From NCBI RefSeq assembly GCF_005405105.1, contig NZ_BJDK01000013.1, positions 17,408 through 81,407 of the forward strand: a stretch of 64,000 bases of DNA, written 5' to 3'. Source of the DNA: Lactiplantibacillus dongliensis. Lineage in GTDB: Bacteria; Bacillota; Bacilli; Lactobacillales; Lactobacillaceae. Shown one piece after another: positions 56,428 through 64,000 of this stretch (position 1 is the first letter of the stretch; every line of letters starts with the position of its first letter). The translations under genes were made by a program, and so were the position numbers. Below the pieces are notes generated by a model that was given only the letters and a program-made list of their open reading frames with translations, did no database searches and was not told the origin of the DNA.

Positions 56428-56874
56428 CTATTTCTGATTAGTATCGTAACAAATCGTTACCGGACCATCGTTAACTAGCGATACTTGCATATCAGCACCA
56501 AATTCACCCGTGGCGACCCGCACCCCAGTCGCAGCCAGGTGCTGATTAAACTGGGTATACAACTGGCGCGCTACGGCCGGATCACCAGCATCGATAAAGC
56601 TCGGCCGATTACCATGCCGGGTATCCGCATACAAGGTAAATTGTGAAACTGACAAAATGGCACCACCAATTTGTTGGACGTTCAGATTCATCTTTCCATC
56701 CGCGTCACTAAAAATCCGTAGATTCAAGATCTTATGCACGAGGTAATCTAATTCTGCCGCACCATCCCCCGTCGTAAATCCGACGAGTAACACTAATCCT
56801 TGTTGAATATCACCGTGCACCTGACCATCAATACTAACTTGGGCCTGTTGCACCCGTTGAACAACCACTCGCAA
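56428..56874 (-). CDS. dtd: D-aminoacyl-tRNA deacylase
   Basis: A 148-residue proofreading enzyme that hydrolyses D-amino acids from t[20 protein letters not shown] carries the SQFTL motif and [10 protein letters not shown] the C-terminal Gly-Pro. Normal length. It follows rel by 11 bases, the usual rel-dtd pair in Firmicutes. Confidence 0.96.
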   Translation of the reverse strand: MRVVVQRVQQAQVSIDGQVHGDIQQGLVLLVGFTTGDGAAELDYLVHKILNLRIFSDADGKMNLNVQQIGGAILSVSQFTLYADTRHGNRPSFIDAGDPAVARQLYTQFNQHLAATGVRVATGEFGADMQVSLVNDGPVTICYDTNQK

Positions 56875-56885
56875 ACGAATACCCC

Positions 56886-59150
56886 CTAAAACATCTTCCG
56901 TTCAACTACATAAACGTCTTGAACATTCTTCAAACTATCGATAATACGTTGCAAGTGGCCCAAGTTACGAACCCCTAAGGAAACGCTAATAATCACCATC
57001 TTGTTATGGTCAACTTTCCCATTAACATTCGTTAAGAATTTCGTATTATTGTTGATGACCTTTAAAACGTCGTTCAACATGCCATTTCGATTATACCCTT
57101 GAATTTCAAGATCGGAGTTGTAGTTCGTCCGGTCGCCTTCAGGATCTTCCCATTCAACTTCAATTAAACGTTCACCTTGAGTTTCGGCTTGCTTCACATT
57201 CGGACAGCCAATCCGGTGAACTGAAACGCCACGTCCTTTGGTGATGTAACCAACGATTTCATCACCAGGGATTGGTGAGCAGCAATGACTCAAGCGAACC
57301 AATAAGTTATCGACCCCTTGAATAATGACCCCGCCAGACGACGAGACCTTTTTCCGTTGCTCATCTTTCTTCTCTTGGGCTTCAGTTTGTTCTTTCTTTT
57401 TCTTCTTAGTGGCTTGTTCCGTGTGTTCGGCTAAGATTTCGCGCTCACGTTCACGCTGACGATCAGCTTCACGCTGCTTGCGCACATCACTAGTCAGCCG
57501 ATTAGCAATCCCCACTGGTTGCATATCCCCAAACCCTAAGGCCGCAAAGAGGTCATCTTCACCAGCATAGTGCATCTTCTTGGCAACTTTATCCAACTTT
57601 TCTTTCGTCATCACAACTTTGGGGTCAAAGTTGAATTCTCGCAATTGATGGTCGAGCATCTCACGACCCGTGATGATGTTTTCTTCACGGTCAGCATTAC
57701 GGAAAAACTGTTTGATCTTATTACGGGCTCGCCGCGTGTAGACCAGCTTCGGCCAATCACGACTAGGCCCCGTGGAACTCGTCGAGGTTAAAATATCGAC
57801 AATGTCCCCATTTTTAATCTGATAATCCAACGGCACAATCTTACCGTTTACTTTGGCTCCAGTCGTATGATTACCAACCTCGGTATGAATCGAGTAAGCC
57901 ATATCCAATGGCCCAGCCCCTTTAGGCAATTCCATCACATCACCCTTAGGCGTAAATGCATAGACGCGATCGCTAAAGAGATCGCCTTTGACGCCTTCCA
58001 TAAAGTCGGCGGCATCTTCACTCTCATCTTGAAGTTCAATAATCTCTTTGACCAAGTTCAATTTATCGCCAGATTGGGTCTCTTGGACTTGATCATGGAC
58101 GCCTTCTTTATAGGCCCAGTGCGCCGCAACCCCATATTCAGCGACTCGATGCATCTCAAACGTCCGAATCTGAATTTCAAGTGGCTTACCTTCTGGTCCA
58201 ACCACTGTCGTATGCAACGATTGGTACATGTTGGCTTTGGGCATCGCAATATAATCCTTAAACCGGCCTGGCATCGGCTTCCATTGGGTATGAATCGCCC
58301 CTAAAACGGCGTAACAATCCTTAATCGAGTCCACGACTACCCGAATCGCTAACAGATCATAGAGTTGACTGAACTGCTTGTGTTTATCACGCATCTTTTT
58401 ATAGATGGAATAAATATGCTTCGGCCGACCATAAATATCAGCGTCTGGTAAATTCAAATCATGCAAGGCTTGGTGGATATCTTGAATCGCAATTTCGATA
58501 TATTTCTCACGATCTTCACGCCGCGAATTCATCAAATGGACGATCCGATAATATTGTTGTGGATTTAAGTACCGCAACGAAATATCCTCCAGTTCCCATT
58601 TAATCGTGCTAATCCCTAACCGATCAGCAATTGGGGCATAGATCTCCAAGGTTTCGTTCGCAATGCGCCGTTGTTTATCTGGCCGTAAATGCTTCAAGGT
58701 CCGCATGTTATGTAAGCGGTCTGCCAACTTCACAATCATAACCCGAATATCTTTGGACATCGCTAAGAGTAGCTTCCGATGATTTTCAGCTAGTTGTTCT
58801 TTATTAGACTTGTAGCGAATCTTACCTAGTTTCGTCACACCATCCACGATGACGGCAACGTCCTTGCCAAATAACTCTTCGACATCCGCTAATGTAACCC
58901 CGGTATCTTCAACCACATCATGTAAAAAGCCTGATGCCACGGTTTCTGGATCCATTTTTAACTCAGCTAAAATCCCAGCGACCTGAATCGGATGCATAAT
59001 GTACGGTTCGCCGGATTGGCGGTACTGATCACGATGCACGTAGGTTGCAAAATCACAAGCCCGTTTAACGAGGGCAACGTGATCATCATTCATATAATTT
59101 TGGACCATTTCGAGGACGTCTTGAGCCGTCCAAGTAGGTTGTTTGGGCAT
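56886..59150 (-). CDS. rel: Bifunctional (p)ppGpp synthetase/hydrolase Rel
   Basis: A 754-residue RSH protein that makes and degrades (p)ppGpp in the stringent response. The HD hydrolase domain is complete ([29 protein letters not shown]). The synthetase domain has [10 protein letters not shown] and [21 protein letters not shown] ([21 protein letters not shown], about 395-455), a charged Lys/Glu-rich linker (about 565-605) and a C-terminal ACT domain follow. An intact HD motif argues for dual activity, unlike E. coli RelA. Confidence 0.95.
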   Translation of the reverse strand: MPKQPTWTAQDVLEMVQNYMNDDHVALVKRACDFATYVHRDQYRQSGEPYIMHPIQVAGILAELKMDPETVASGFLHDVVEDTGVTLADVEELFGKDVAVIVDGVTKLGKIRYKSNKEQLAENHRKLLLAMSKDIRVMIVKLADRLHNMRTLKHLRPDKQRRIANETLEIYAPIADRLGISTIKWELEDISLRYLNPQQYYRIVHLMNSRREDREKYIEIAIQDIHQALHDLNLPDADIYGRPKHIYSIYKKMRDKHKQFSQLYDLLAIRVVVDSIKDCYAVLGAIHTQWKPMPGRFKDYIAMPKANMYQSLHTTVVGPEGKPLEIQIRTFEMHRVAEYGVAAHWAYKEGVHDQVQETQSGDKLNLVKEIIELQDESEDAADFMEGVKGDLFSDRVYAFTPKGDVMELPKGAGPLDMAYSIHTEVGNHTTGAKVNGKIVPLDYQIKNGDIVDILTSTSSTGPSRDWPKLVYTRRARNKIKQFFRNADREENIITGREMLDHQLREFNFDPKVVMTKEKLDKVAKKMHYAGEDDLFAALGFGDMQPVGIANRLTSDVRKQREADRQREREREILAEHTEQATKKKKKEQTEAQEKKDEQRKKVSSSGGVIIQGVDNLLVRLSHCCSPIPGDEIVGYITKGRGVSVHRIGCPNVKQAETQGERLIEVEWEDPEGDRTNYNSDLEIQGYNRNGMLNDVLKVINNNTKFLTNVNGKVDHNKMVIISVSLGVRNLGHLQRIIDSLKNVQDVYVVERKMF

Positions 59151-59183
59151 GCATATTCACCACGATTTCAAAAATTTTTTTTG

Positions 59184-59219
59184 CAAAAAAGCCAGTTCGT
59201 TGTATCCAACTAACCGGCC
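59184..59219 (-). terminator. Terminator after the 107-residue membrane protein gene
   Basis: GCCGGTTAGTTG pairs with CAACGAACTGGC (one mismatch, one G-U) and six Us follow on the minus strand, just before rel. Confidence 0.8.
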
Positions 59220-59256
59220 TTAATCTGTCCTAATTCTGAATACCACTCGTTTAAGC

Positions 59257-59580
59257 TTATGCCGCCATCCCGTATGCTAAGTACGATATCCCTAAATCAA
59301 CAATTGCGAGATAATACACGTAAGTTGGGAAGAATAAATAGAGTCCCAACAAGCAAAATAACGGCATTAGCCAAACCAGCCAACCGGTCCGTGCTGTCCG
59401 ACGAATCTGCCAGCCCAACACGGCTGCTAAAATAAAGTCAACTAAAAATAATAGCCAAACGATTTGATGAAAGCGGCTGACGCTCAGTAACGTCAATAAC
59501 CACGGCAAGCCAAGGCCAACCACGATGGCCACTAACCAATATTGACCACTAACCTTACGAAATTTTTCCGTCAAATCCAT
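59257..59580 (-). CDS. Small four-helix membrane protein, unknown function
   Basis: A 107-residue protein with four hydrophobic helices (LVAIVVGLGLPWLLTLLSV, IVWLLFLVDFILAAVLGW, GWLVWLMPLFCLLGLYLFF, YYLAIVDLGISYLAYGMA). No family is recognised. GAGGG directly abuts ATG 59580, so TTG 59574 with 6-base spacing may be the true start. It lies after rsmE on the same strand and ends at a terminator. Confidence 0.65.
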   Translation of the reverse strand: MDLTEKFRKVSGQYWLVAIVVGLGLPWLLTLLSVSRFHQIVWLLFLVDFILAAVLGWQIRRTARTGWLVWLMPLFCLLGLYLFFPTYVYYLAIVDLGISYLAYGMAA

Positions 59581-59643
59581 CCCTCACTTAGGTTTTAATG
59601 CTATATGACTATGATTATTTATTGTACACCACCGTCAAAAAAA

Positions 59644-60396
59644 TTACACTAATTCCCGCCAAAAAGAAACAGCACTCAATAAGTATAACGGCGCCGTTTC
59701 CGCCCGCATAATGCGGGGCCCTAATCCAGCGGCTTGAATGCCAGCAGCTTGCAGGTCAGTGACCTCGGCGGTGGTTAAACCGCCCTCGGGACCAAAGATC
59801 GCCAGCAAGCGCTGCCCATCATCTAATTGACGTAACGTCTGCACGAGTTGACTGCTTTCACCCTGCTTAGCCGATTCTTCCCAGGCAACCACCCCGGCCG
59901 TATAGTCAACTTGCGTCACTAAACTAGTTAGGTTGGGCTGATAACTAACCGTTGGGACAACAGTTCGATGGGATTGTTCGGCCGCTGACTGGGCAATCTT
60001 GGCCAACCGAGCTAATTTACGCTCACGTTTATTTGGCGCCCACTTGGCCACTGCGTATTGACTGTCAAAAAAGACAAATTCGGCAGCGCCAAGTTCCGTT
60101 CCCCGTTGAACGATTTGCTCGGTTTTATCGCCTTTAGAGACGCCACAGGCAATCACGACTGGCACGGGTAATTCGACTTGCGGGGTCGTCACCTTCAGAG
60201 CCTTAACTTGAGCTGCTGACCCCGCAGCGCTGACCAATTCACCAATCACCACCGCCTGAGCGGCCGTGACAAACTCAGCTTGATCGCCAGGTTGGGCTCG
60301 CATCACTTTTAACCAATGATGGACCGAATCGCCAGTCAGTGTAAAAGTTGCGCCCAAGACAGGCTGCGTTTCAGCTGTTAAAAAATAGCGTTGCAT
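59644..60396 (-). CDS. rsmE: 16S rRNA (uracil(1498)-N3)-methyltransferase RsmE
   Basis: A 250-residue SPOUT methyltransferase. The knotted C-terminal domain contains LAIFGPEGGLTTAEV and LGPRIMRAETAPLYLLS, and the N-terminal PUA-like domain has HHWLKVMRAQPGD. Usual length. It begins 12 bases after prmA, the standard prmA-rsmE pair. Confidence 0.94.
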   Translation of the reverse strand: MQRYFLTAETQPVLGATFTLTGDSVHHWLKVMRAQPGDQAEFVTAAQAVVIGELVSAAGSAAQVKALKVTTPQVELPVPVVIACGVSKGDKTEQIVQRGTELGAAEFVFFDSQYAVAKWAPNKRERKLARLAKIAQSAAEQSHRTVVPTVSYQPNLTSLVTQVDYTAGVVAWEESAKQGESSQLVQTLRQLDDGQRLLAIFGPEGGLTTAEVTDLQAAGIQAAGLGPRIMRAETAPLYLLSAVSFWRELV

Positions 60397-60408
60397 CCTC
60401 AGCCTCCG

Positions 60409-61359
60409 TTAATCTTCGTCCGTTGGTAGATAGGCGATAATACCGTGCCAATCACCCATTTGCGTATGCTGAGTAATTTTAAAACCAGCCGCCTTTAACG
60501 CTGTCATGACCATCGCAAACTTATCGTCAATAATCCCCGACGTGATAAAGTAGCCGCCCTGCTTTAAATTAGCTTTTGCCTGTGGCACTAATGGCACAAT
60601 GATTTCCGCTAAAATATTGGCGACAATGATATCAGCTTGCGTCTGAATGCCGGTTAACAAGTCGTTCGCAGCGACCTTCACATCAGCAGCAACCGGATTT
60701 AGATCCAAATTATCCTGTGCCGCTTTAACGGCGACTTCATCCAAATCGTAGGCTTCCACCTGGCCAACACCCATAGCTTTAGCCGCAATGCTCAACACCC
60801 CAGAACCAGTGCCGACATCAATTAAATGTTCACCACCATGAATGACGGTTTCTAGGTTTTGTAGTGACAGCTGCGTCGTTGGATGGGTCCCAGTCCCAAA
60901 AGCCATCCCGGGATCTAACCGCATAATCGATTCATGCGGCTGAACGGGTTGATAGTCTTCCCAACTGGGCACAATCGTCAAATACCGAGTCACGCGCACC
61001 GGATGATAATACTTTTTCCAAGCCGTCGCCCAGGCCTCATCAGTGACCGCAGCCATGGTCACTTCATTCGGCGCCGGATTTAACCCAAAATCGCTTAATT
61101 TTGCCACCCGTTGCTTAATGGTTGGTAAAATTTCTGGTACAAAGACGGTTTCGGGATAGTAAGCTGAAATCTGAGCCCCCGCCGTAATATGAGGAATTGT
61201 CGCTAAATCGATAATTTCACCATACCGGTCTGGTTTTAAGTTTTGATAATCCAAGGCATCTTCAATCTTAACGCCACTGGCACCGGCTTCCATTAAAATG
61301 TTGGAAACGGCTTCGACGGCTTCATTTGAAGTTTTAACGGTTACTTCTGTCCATTGCAT
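60409..61359 (-). CDS. prmA: Ribosomal protein L11 methyltransferase
   Basis: A 316-residue SAM-dependent enzyme trimethylating L11. A substrate-binding N-domain opens it ([16 protein letters not shown]). The catalytic domain has [38 protein letters not shown] and [13 protein letters not shown]. It overlaps the 3-methyladenine glycosylase gene by 26 bases, with AGGAGG 11 bases before the ATG. Confidence 0.95.
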   Translation of the reverse strand: MQWTEVTVKTSNEAVEAVSNILMEAGASGVKIEDALDYQNLKPDRYGEIIDLATIPHITAGAQISAYYPETVFVPEILPTIKQRVAKLSDFGLNPAPNEVTMAAVTDEAWATAWKKYYHPVRVTRYLTIVPSWEDYQPVQPHESIMRLDPGMAFGTGTHPTTQLSLQNLETVIHGGEHLIDVGTGSGVLSIAAKAMGVGQVEAYDLDEVAVKAAQDNLDLNPVAADVKVAANDLLTGIQTQADIIVANILAEIIVPLVPQAKANLKQGGYFITSGIIDDKFAMVMTALKAAGFKITQHTQMGDWHGIIAYLPTDED

Positions 61360-62011
61360 TTTTTACTGTTCCTCCTAATTCTGATGACTGCCAACCATGT
61401 TGCTGTAAATCCTGATCACACCGGCGACTGTTGGATACAAACGGGTTACCCACCACATAATACCGTAGTGGTGCGGTCGTCCAATCCCCTTTATTGACAA
61501 TTCCAATTCGCGGACTGATCCCCACTTGCCGCGGTTGTCGCCCACCAGTTAAGACCAGCTCAAGGGTGCTTGCCTGAAGCGGCGTGGCATTTAATGTCTT
61601 ATCCAATCCCAGGGCCTGCATTAACTTTCCTGGACCATTCGTCAAATTGCTAACGGGGCCCAGCCGGCGCTGTAACATCTGCTGTTGCGTCCATTGATTA
61701 GCCGGTTCAATACCACGAATCAGGACACATTCCGGTGTTCCCGCCGCTTGTGTTACCAAATTCAATAAGAATTGCGTCCGCATCTGATAAATGTAGATTG
61801 TTCCCGCAGCGAGCCATAAAGCCTGATTACGTGCCGTTTGATGATTCTTAAACGCATGCGCCCCCGCATCACGCGGTCCTAAGTAAGCTTCAGTTTCTGT
61901 AATCCAAGCACTCAACGGCCCCGCCGGCGTTTGTAAGCGTAATTGCCGGCCTAACAAATCGGCGGCAATCTCGGTTGTGGGGCGGCCGCTTAAAAAAGTT
62001 GTCACGGTCAT
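61334..62011 (-). CDS. 3-methyladenine DNA glycosylase (AAG/MPG family)
   Basis: A 225-residue base-excision repair enzyme that removes alkylated purines. [18 protein letters not shown] contains the catalytic Glu, [10 protein letters not shown] and [11 protein letters not shown] are conserved. Slightly long at the C-terminus, with a basic tail ([11 protein letters not shown]...). It overlaps prmA by 26 bases, so translation is coupled to prmA-rsmE. Confidence 0.92.
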   Translation of the reverse strand: MTVTTFLSGRPTTEIAADLLGRQLRLQTPAGPLSAWITETEAYLGPRDAGAHAFKNHQTARNQALWLAAGTIYIYQMRTQFLLNLVTQAAGTPECVLIRGIEPANQWTQQQMLQRRLGPVSNLTNGPGKLMQALGLDKTLNATPLQASTLELVLTGGRQPRQVGISPRIGIVNKGDWTTAPLRYYVVGNPFVSNSRRCDQDLQQHGWQSSELGGTVKNAMDRSNR

Positions 62012-62030
62012 TTAGTGTCACCATCCTAAT

Positions 62031-62062
62031 AAAAAGGGCGACTAGTCAGCCGCCTTTTTTGC
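62031..62062 (-). terminator. Terminator at the end of the 94-residue gene
   Basis: GGCGGCT pairs with AGTCGCC around GACT, and CTTTTT follows on the minus strand. The stem includes the last codons and stop of the gene. It lies just before the glycosylase gene. Confidence 0.65.
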
Positions 62063-62326
62063 TAAATGTTTATTTAAATACTTGACCAGATCCGTTTCGT
62101 GCTTAAAAATTCGAGGATGCTTCTGCTTATGCAGGCGCAAGGCAATCTCATTAATTTTTACGCGTCCAGTCCAAGTATGACTATACTTCACGACCACGCG
62201 ATTATTCCGATGGTCCTTGCCGAATTTCAACACGTAAACGCTATCGGGAACCATCAGCGGTCGGATATATGTTTTGTCATATTCATAATGTATCGATCGC
62301 AAAAACTGTTTCGTGCGTTTTAACAT
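62042..62326 (-). CDS. Basic 94-residue protein, unknown function
   Basis: A small, very basic protein (many Lys/Arg/His) with no membrane helix. It contains KYSHTWTGRVKINEIALRL and YIRPLMVPDSVYVLKFGK, which I do not recognise. The upstream region has a TATAAT bordered by an inverted repeat, so it may be regulated. It lies between the glycosylase and the divergent DUF3892 gene. Confidence 0.6.
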   Translation of the reverse strand: MLKRTKQFLRSIHYEYDKTYIRPLMVPDSVYVLKFGKDHRNNRVVVKYSHTWTGRVKINEIALRLHKQKHPRIFKHETDLVKYLNKHLAKKAAD

Positions 62327-62399
62327 GTCGGTTATCTCTCCTTCACAACGTGAAATTGATTGATTAAAGAACTTATTTTACTAAGCCCACGGTCATTAT

Positions 62400-62422
62400 A
62401 TCTGTTCAATATTATAACAGAT
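62400..62422 (-). promoter_or_regulatory. Inverted repeat around the -10 of the 94-residue gene
   Basis: ATCTGTT (62400-62406) and AACAGAT (62416-62422) surround TATAAT (62416-62411, minus strand), and a second TATAAT lies at 62400-62395. The arrangement suggests an operator overlapping the promoter. No good -35 is seen. Confidence 0.35.
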
Positions 62423-62582
62423 TTTAAACAGTTATTGTATCAATTCGCCACCGGTTAGGCAAGAAACTCGCATTAATTGATGAATATTTGCTTAAAAAAG
62501 TGATTATTTGCCAATCAGCTAGAAAATCTATGCTAAACTATTGCCAATTAGGGATTAAGTTAATTATACAGGGGGATTTACC

Positions 62583-62873
62583 ATGATTTTAATCGAAAAG
62601 ATCTATCACCACAGCCACGCTGAAGTCACTAAAGTTGACCAAATTGACCGGTTTCAAACTAATGACGGCTACGTGACTACTCGTCAAGTGTTGGCACGTG
62701 AAATTGGTGCAGACGGCGAAAACTGCTTTTATAAAAATGCAGACGGCAAACGTAAAAAGGTCGTGGCCACTAAAGACGATACGGGGGCATGGCATTTAAA
62801 AACCATCGGCACAACCGATGCGGATCAAGATGGCCTACTCGACTTGCCACATATGGACAATGTTTGGGGGTAG
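62583..62873 (+). CDS. DUF3892-like small protein
   Basis: A 96-residue protein. The end, GAWHLKTIGTTDADQDGLLDLPHM, matches the typical DUF3892 ending (hLKT..D....DNLL.LP), and the front repeats a short beta-strand pattern (ITKVDQIDRFQTNDGYVTT-like). Function of DUF3892 is unknown. ATG 62583 follows GGGGG. It is a single gene ended by a strong terminator. Confidence 0.7.
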   Translation: MILIEKIYHHSHAEVTKVDQIDRFQTNDGYVTTRQVLAREIGADGENCFYKNADGKRKKVVATKDDTGAWHLKTIGTTDADQDGLLDLPHMDNVWG

Positions 62874-62922
62874 TTGTCATAGCCAATTAGCTAAAAACAA
62901 CCAGTTGCTATAACCAATATCA

Positions 62923-62960
62923 AGCCAGCTAGTGATTTTCACTCATTAGCTGGCTTTTTG
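62923..62960 (+). terminator. Terminator of the DUF3892 gene
   Basis: AGCCAGCTA and TAGCTGGCT pair around GTGATTTTCACTCAT, with TTTTTG following. Confidence 0.85.
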
Positions 62961-63097
62961 TTGATTTCTTTTAAAATATAATAGTTTTAATACTGAAATT
63001 ATTATAAAATTATTAATAGAAGTTAAGTTACCAATTAATTGGGGGAATACGATTAATTGAACTAACCTAACACTAATTTTAAAAGGAGCTGGTTCTT

Positions 63098-63856
63098 TTG
63101 CAAAAATCCTCACGCCATTTTCTAAAATGGTTACTTACCCTTATGTTACTCGTTGGGAGTGTCACGGCAACTACTGCCTTTACCCAACCGACCACCGCGC
63201 ATGCCACCACAGTTTATGTGACCCGTACTGGGAAACATTACTTCTATAAACGACATGACCGGGGGTTAAATCGGGCTAAAAAGGTGTTCGCCGTTTCTTT
63301 AAGTACCGCCAAAAAACGCGGACTCACCTTATCAGCCACCGAAACGGCCCCTAAGAAAACTACGGTGACCCATCACAAGACTGTTAAAAAGTCAGTGGTT
63401 AGAAAAACCGCTAAGAAAACGCCTAAGAAAGTCACCACGACTAAACGGTCAACGACAACGACTTACCACGTCAAAACAGTCAATCACAATCGACCAACGT
63501 TCACTAAAAAGACCCTGTCGACTAAACGCGGTGCTTGGCAAAAATATGGTCGGCTTGACAGCTACAACCGTGCCACCACGGCGAATGCCCTACTCAACAA
63601 GCGCTTGATGCCTACCAGTGAACGGGCAGCCCTCACCGTTGATCCGACCGGTTGGCATAACAAACACATCAGCTCTGGCTGGCTCTATAACCGTTGCCAC
63701 TTAATCGGTTATCAATTAACTGGTCAAAATAACAACTTACGCAACTTGATCACTGGGACGCGACAACTTAATGATCCTGGCATGATGTCGAACGGCGAAT
63801 TATTTCGGCACTCCAAAGTCATATTAATCCAGCCAGATTCTTGTAATCTATGCTAA
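63098..63856 (+). pseudogene. C-terminally truncated secreted DNA/RNA non-specific nuclease
   Basis: A 252-residue frame. A signal peptide (KWLLTLMLLVGSVTATTAF, cleavage near AHA) precedes a Lys/Thr-rich linker (about 75-135) and a nuclease core at about 140-235. The core has SSGWLYNRCHLIGYQLTG (DRGH-like with the catalytic His) and RNLITGTRQLN (metal-binding Asn). Relatives go on for about 80 residues after PGM (usually EN.VA.Y...) but here the frame turns into SNGELFRHSKVILI and stops. TTG 63098 follows AAGGAG by 9 bases. Probably inactive. Confidence 0.65.
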
Positions 63857-63873
63857 ATTAATATGACTTTTTT
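63817..63873 (+). terminator. Long hairpin with U-run after the nuclease frame
   Basis: AGTCATATTAAT (63817-63828) and ATTAATATGACT (63857-63868) are perfect complements followed by TTTTTT, with a nested AGATT/AATCT stem in the loop. It could be a terminator or the ends of an inserted element; the left arm is inside the frame. Confidence 0.6.
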
Positions 63874-63927
63874 CGCTAATTGCGGCCGTTCATGCTAATT
63901 ATTTCGGCTTGACTTTTTCTCACAATT

Positions 63928-63952
63928 AAAAAGCCGACTATTTTCAGTCGGC
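63928..63952 (-). terminator. Terminator for a minus-strand gene entering at the right edge
   Basis: GCCGACT and AGTCGGC pair around a 6-base loop and five Us follow on the minus strand. Confidence 0.75.
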
Positions 63953-63962
63953 CCGGTCGTTA

Positions 63963-64000
63963 CTAAATTATTGTTAGTTCAGAAGTGGCCTGAAAGACCA
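63963..64000 (-). CDS. Possible 3' end of a gene that enters from the right
   Basis: The minus strand has an open frame ending VFQATSELTII and TAG, stopping 10 bases before a terminator hairpin. Too short to assign. Confidence 0.3.
   Translation of the reverse strand, partial: VFQATSELTII

Noticed and set aside
63817..63873. Inverted repeat as the ends of an insertion sequence
   Set aside because: Only 57 bases in total, with no transposase and no visible target duplication; kept as a hairpin/terminator.

Overview
The window looks like chromosomal DNA of a lactic acid bacterium of the Lactiplantibacillus plantarum group. Three things point there: low-GC Firmicute gene order (cmk/LysM/recQ/ypbB, rluB-scpB-scpA-ribT-xerD, pfkA-pyk, dnaG-rpoD, rpsU-yqeY, hisS-aspS, rel-dtd), proteins typical of lactobacilli such as a pyruvate kinase with an extra C-terminal PEP-utilising domain, and Gram-positive regulation by T-boxes, an FMN riboswitch and a CtsR box. 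The species call is by recognition, not by search. Most genes lie on the minus strand, so operons read right to left.

Positions 1-20.5 kb are mostly core housekeeping. In order they hold the cmk start, a LysM surface protein, a short RecQ with its YpbB-like partner, ribU under an FMN riboswitch, a segregation/recombination/RNA operon (cvfB, xerD, ribT, scpA, scpB, rluB), glycolysis (pfkA-pyk), dnaE, clpB behind a CtsR operator, pepT and the yqfO/trmK pair. Positions 21.4-23.1 kb are a small plus-strand accessory insertion: a 21-codon leader ORF coupled to an HTH protein, then the remnant of an O-antigen-ligase-like membrane protein. Positions 23.1-34.7 kb return to core genes: dnaG-rpoD, glyQS with a glycine T-box, the phoH-ybeY-dgkA-era-recO operon, and rpsU-yqeY.

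Positions 34.9-45 kb hold a PPDK/PEP-synthase regulatory kinase, endonuclease IV, a teichoic-acid-type cluster (two CDP-glycerol glycerophosphotransferase-family proteins flanking a TagG-like permease, with no ATPase gene beside it), a YitT protein, msrA, and hisS-aspS under a T-box whose specifier reads as Asp GAC. A cell-wall amidase and zwf follow.

The main accessory unit is a tightly packed nine-gene minus-strand operon at 48.0-55.4 kb. It encodes a PRD/BglG-type regulator, a stand-alone PRD protein, a glycine-rich SFCGS protein, DUF4312, two polytopic membrane proteins (DUF4311, DUF4310), a cog3964-type amidohydrolase, a DgaE-like PLP lyase and a DgaF-like KDGP aldolase. It reads as an uncharacterised uptake system joined to deacylation, ammonia elimination and aldol cleavage, and is the best candidate here for an undescribed system.

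Positions 55.7-62.3 kb carry a HAD phosphatase, dtd, rel, rsmE, prmA, a 3-methyladenine glycosylase and small proteins. The right end has a DUF3892 protein and a secreted nuclease that appears to be missing its C-terminus. I saw no rRNA, tRNA, CRISPR array, intact insertion sequence or prophage.
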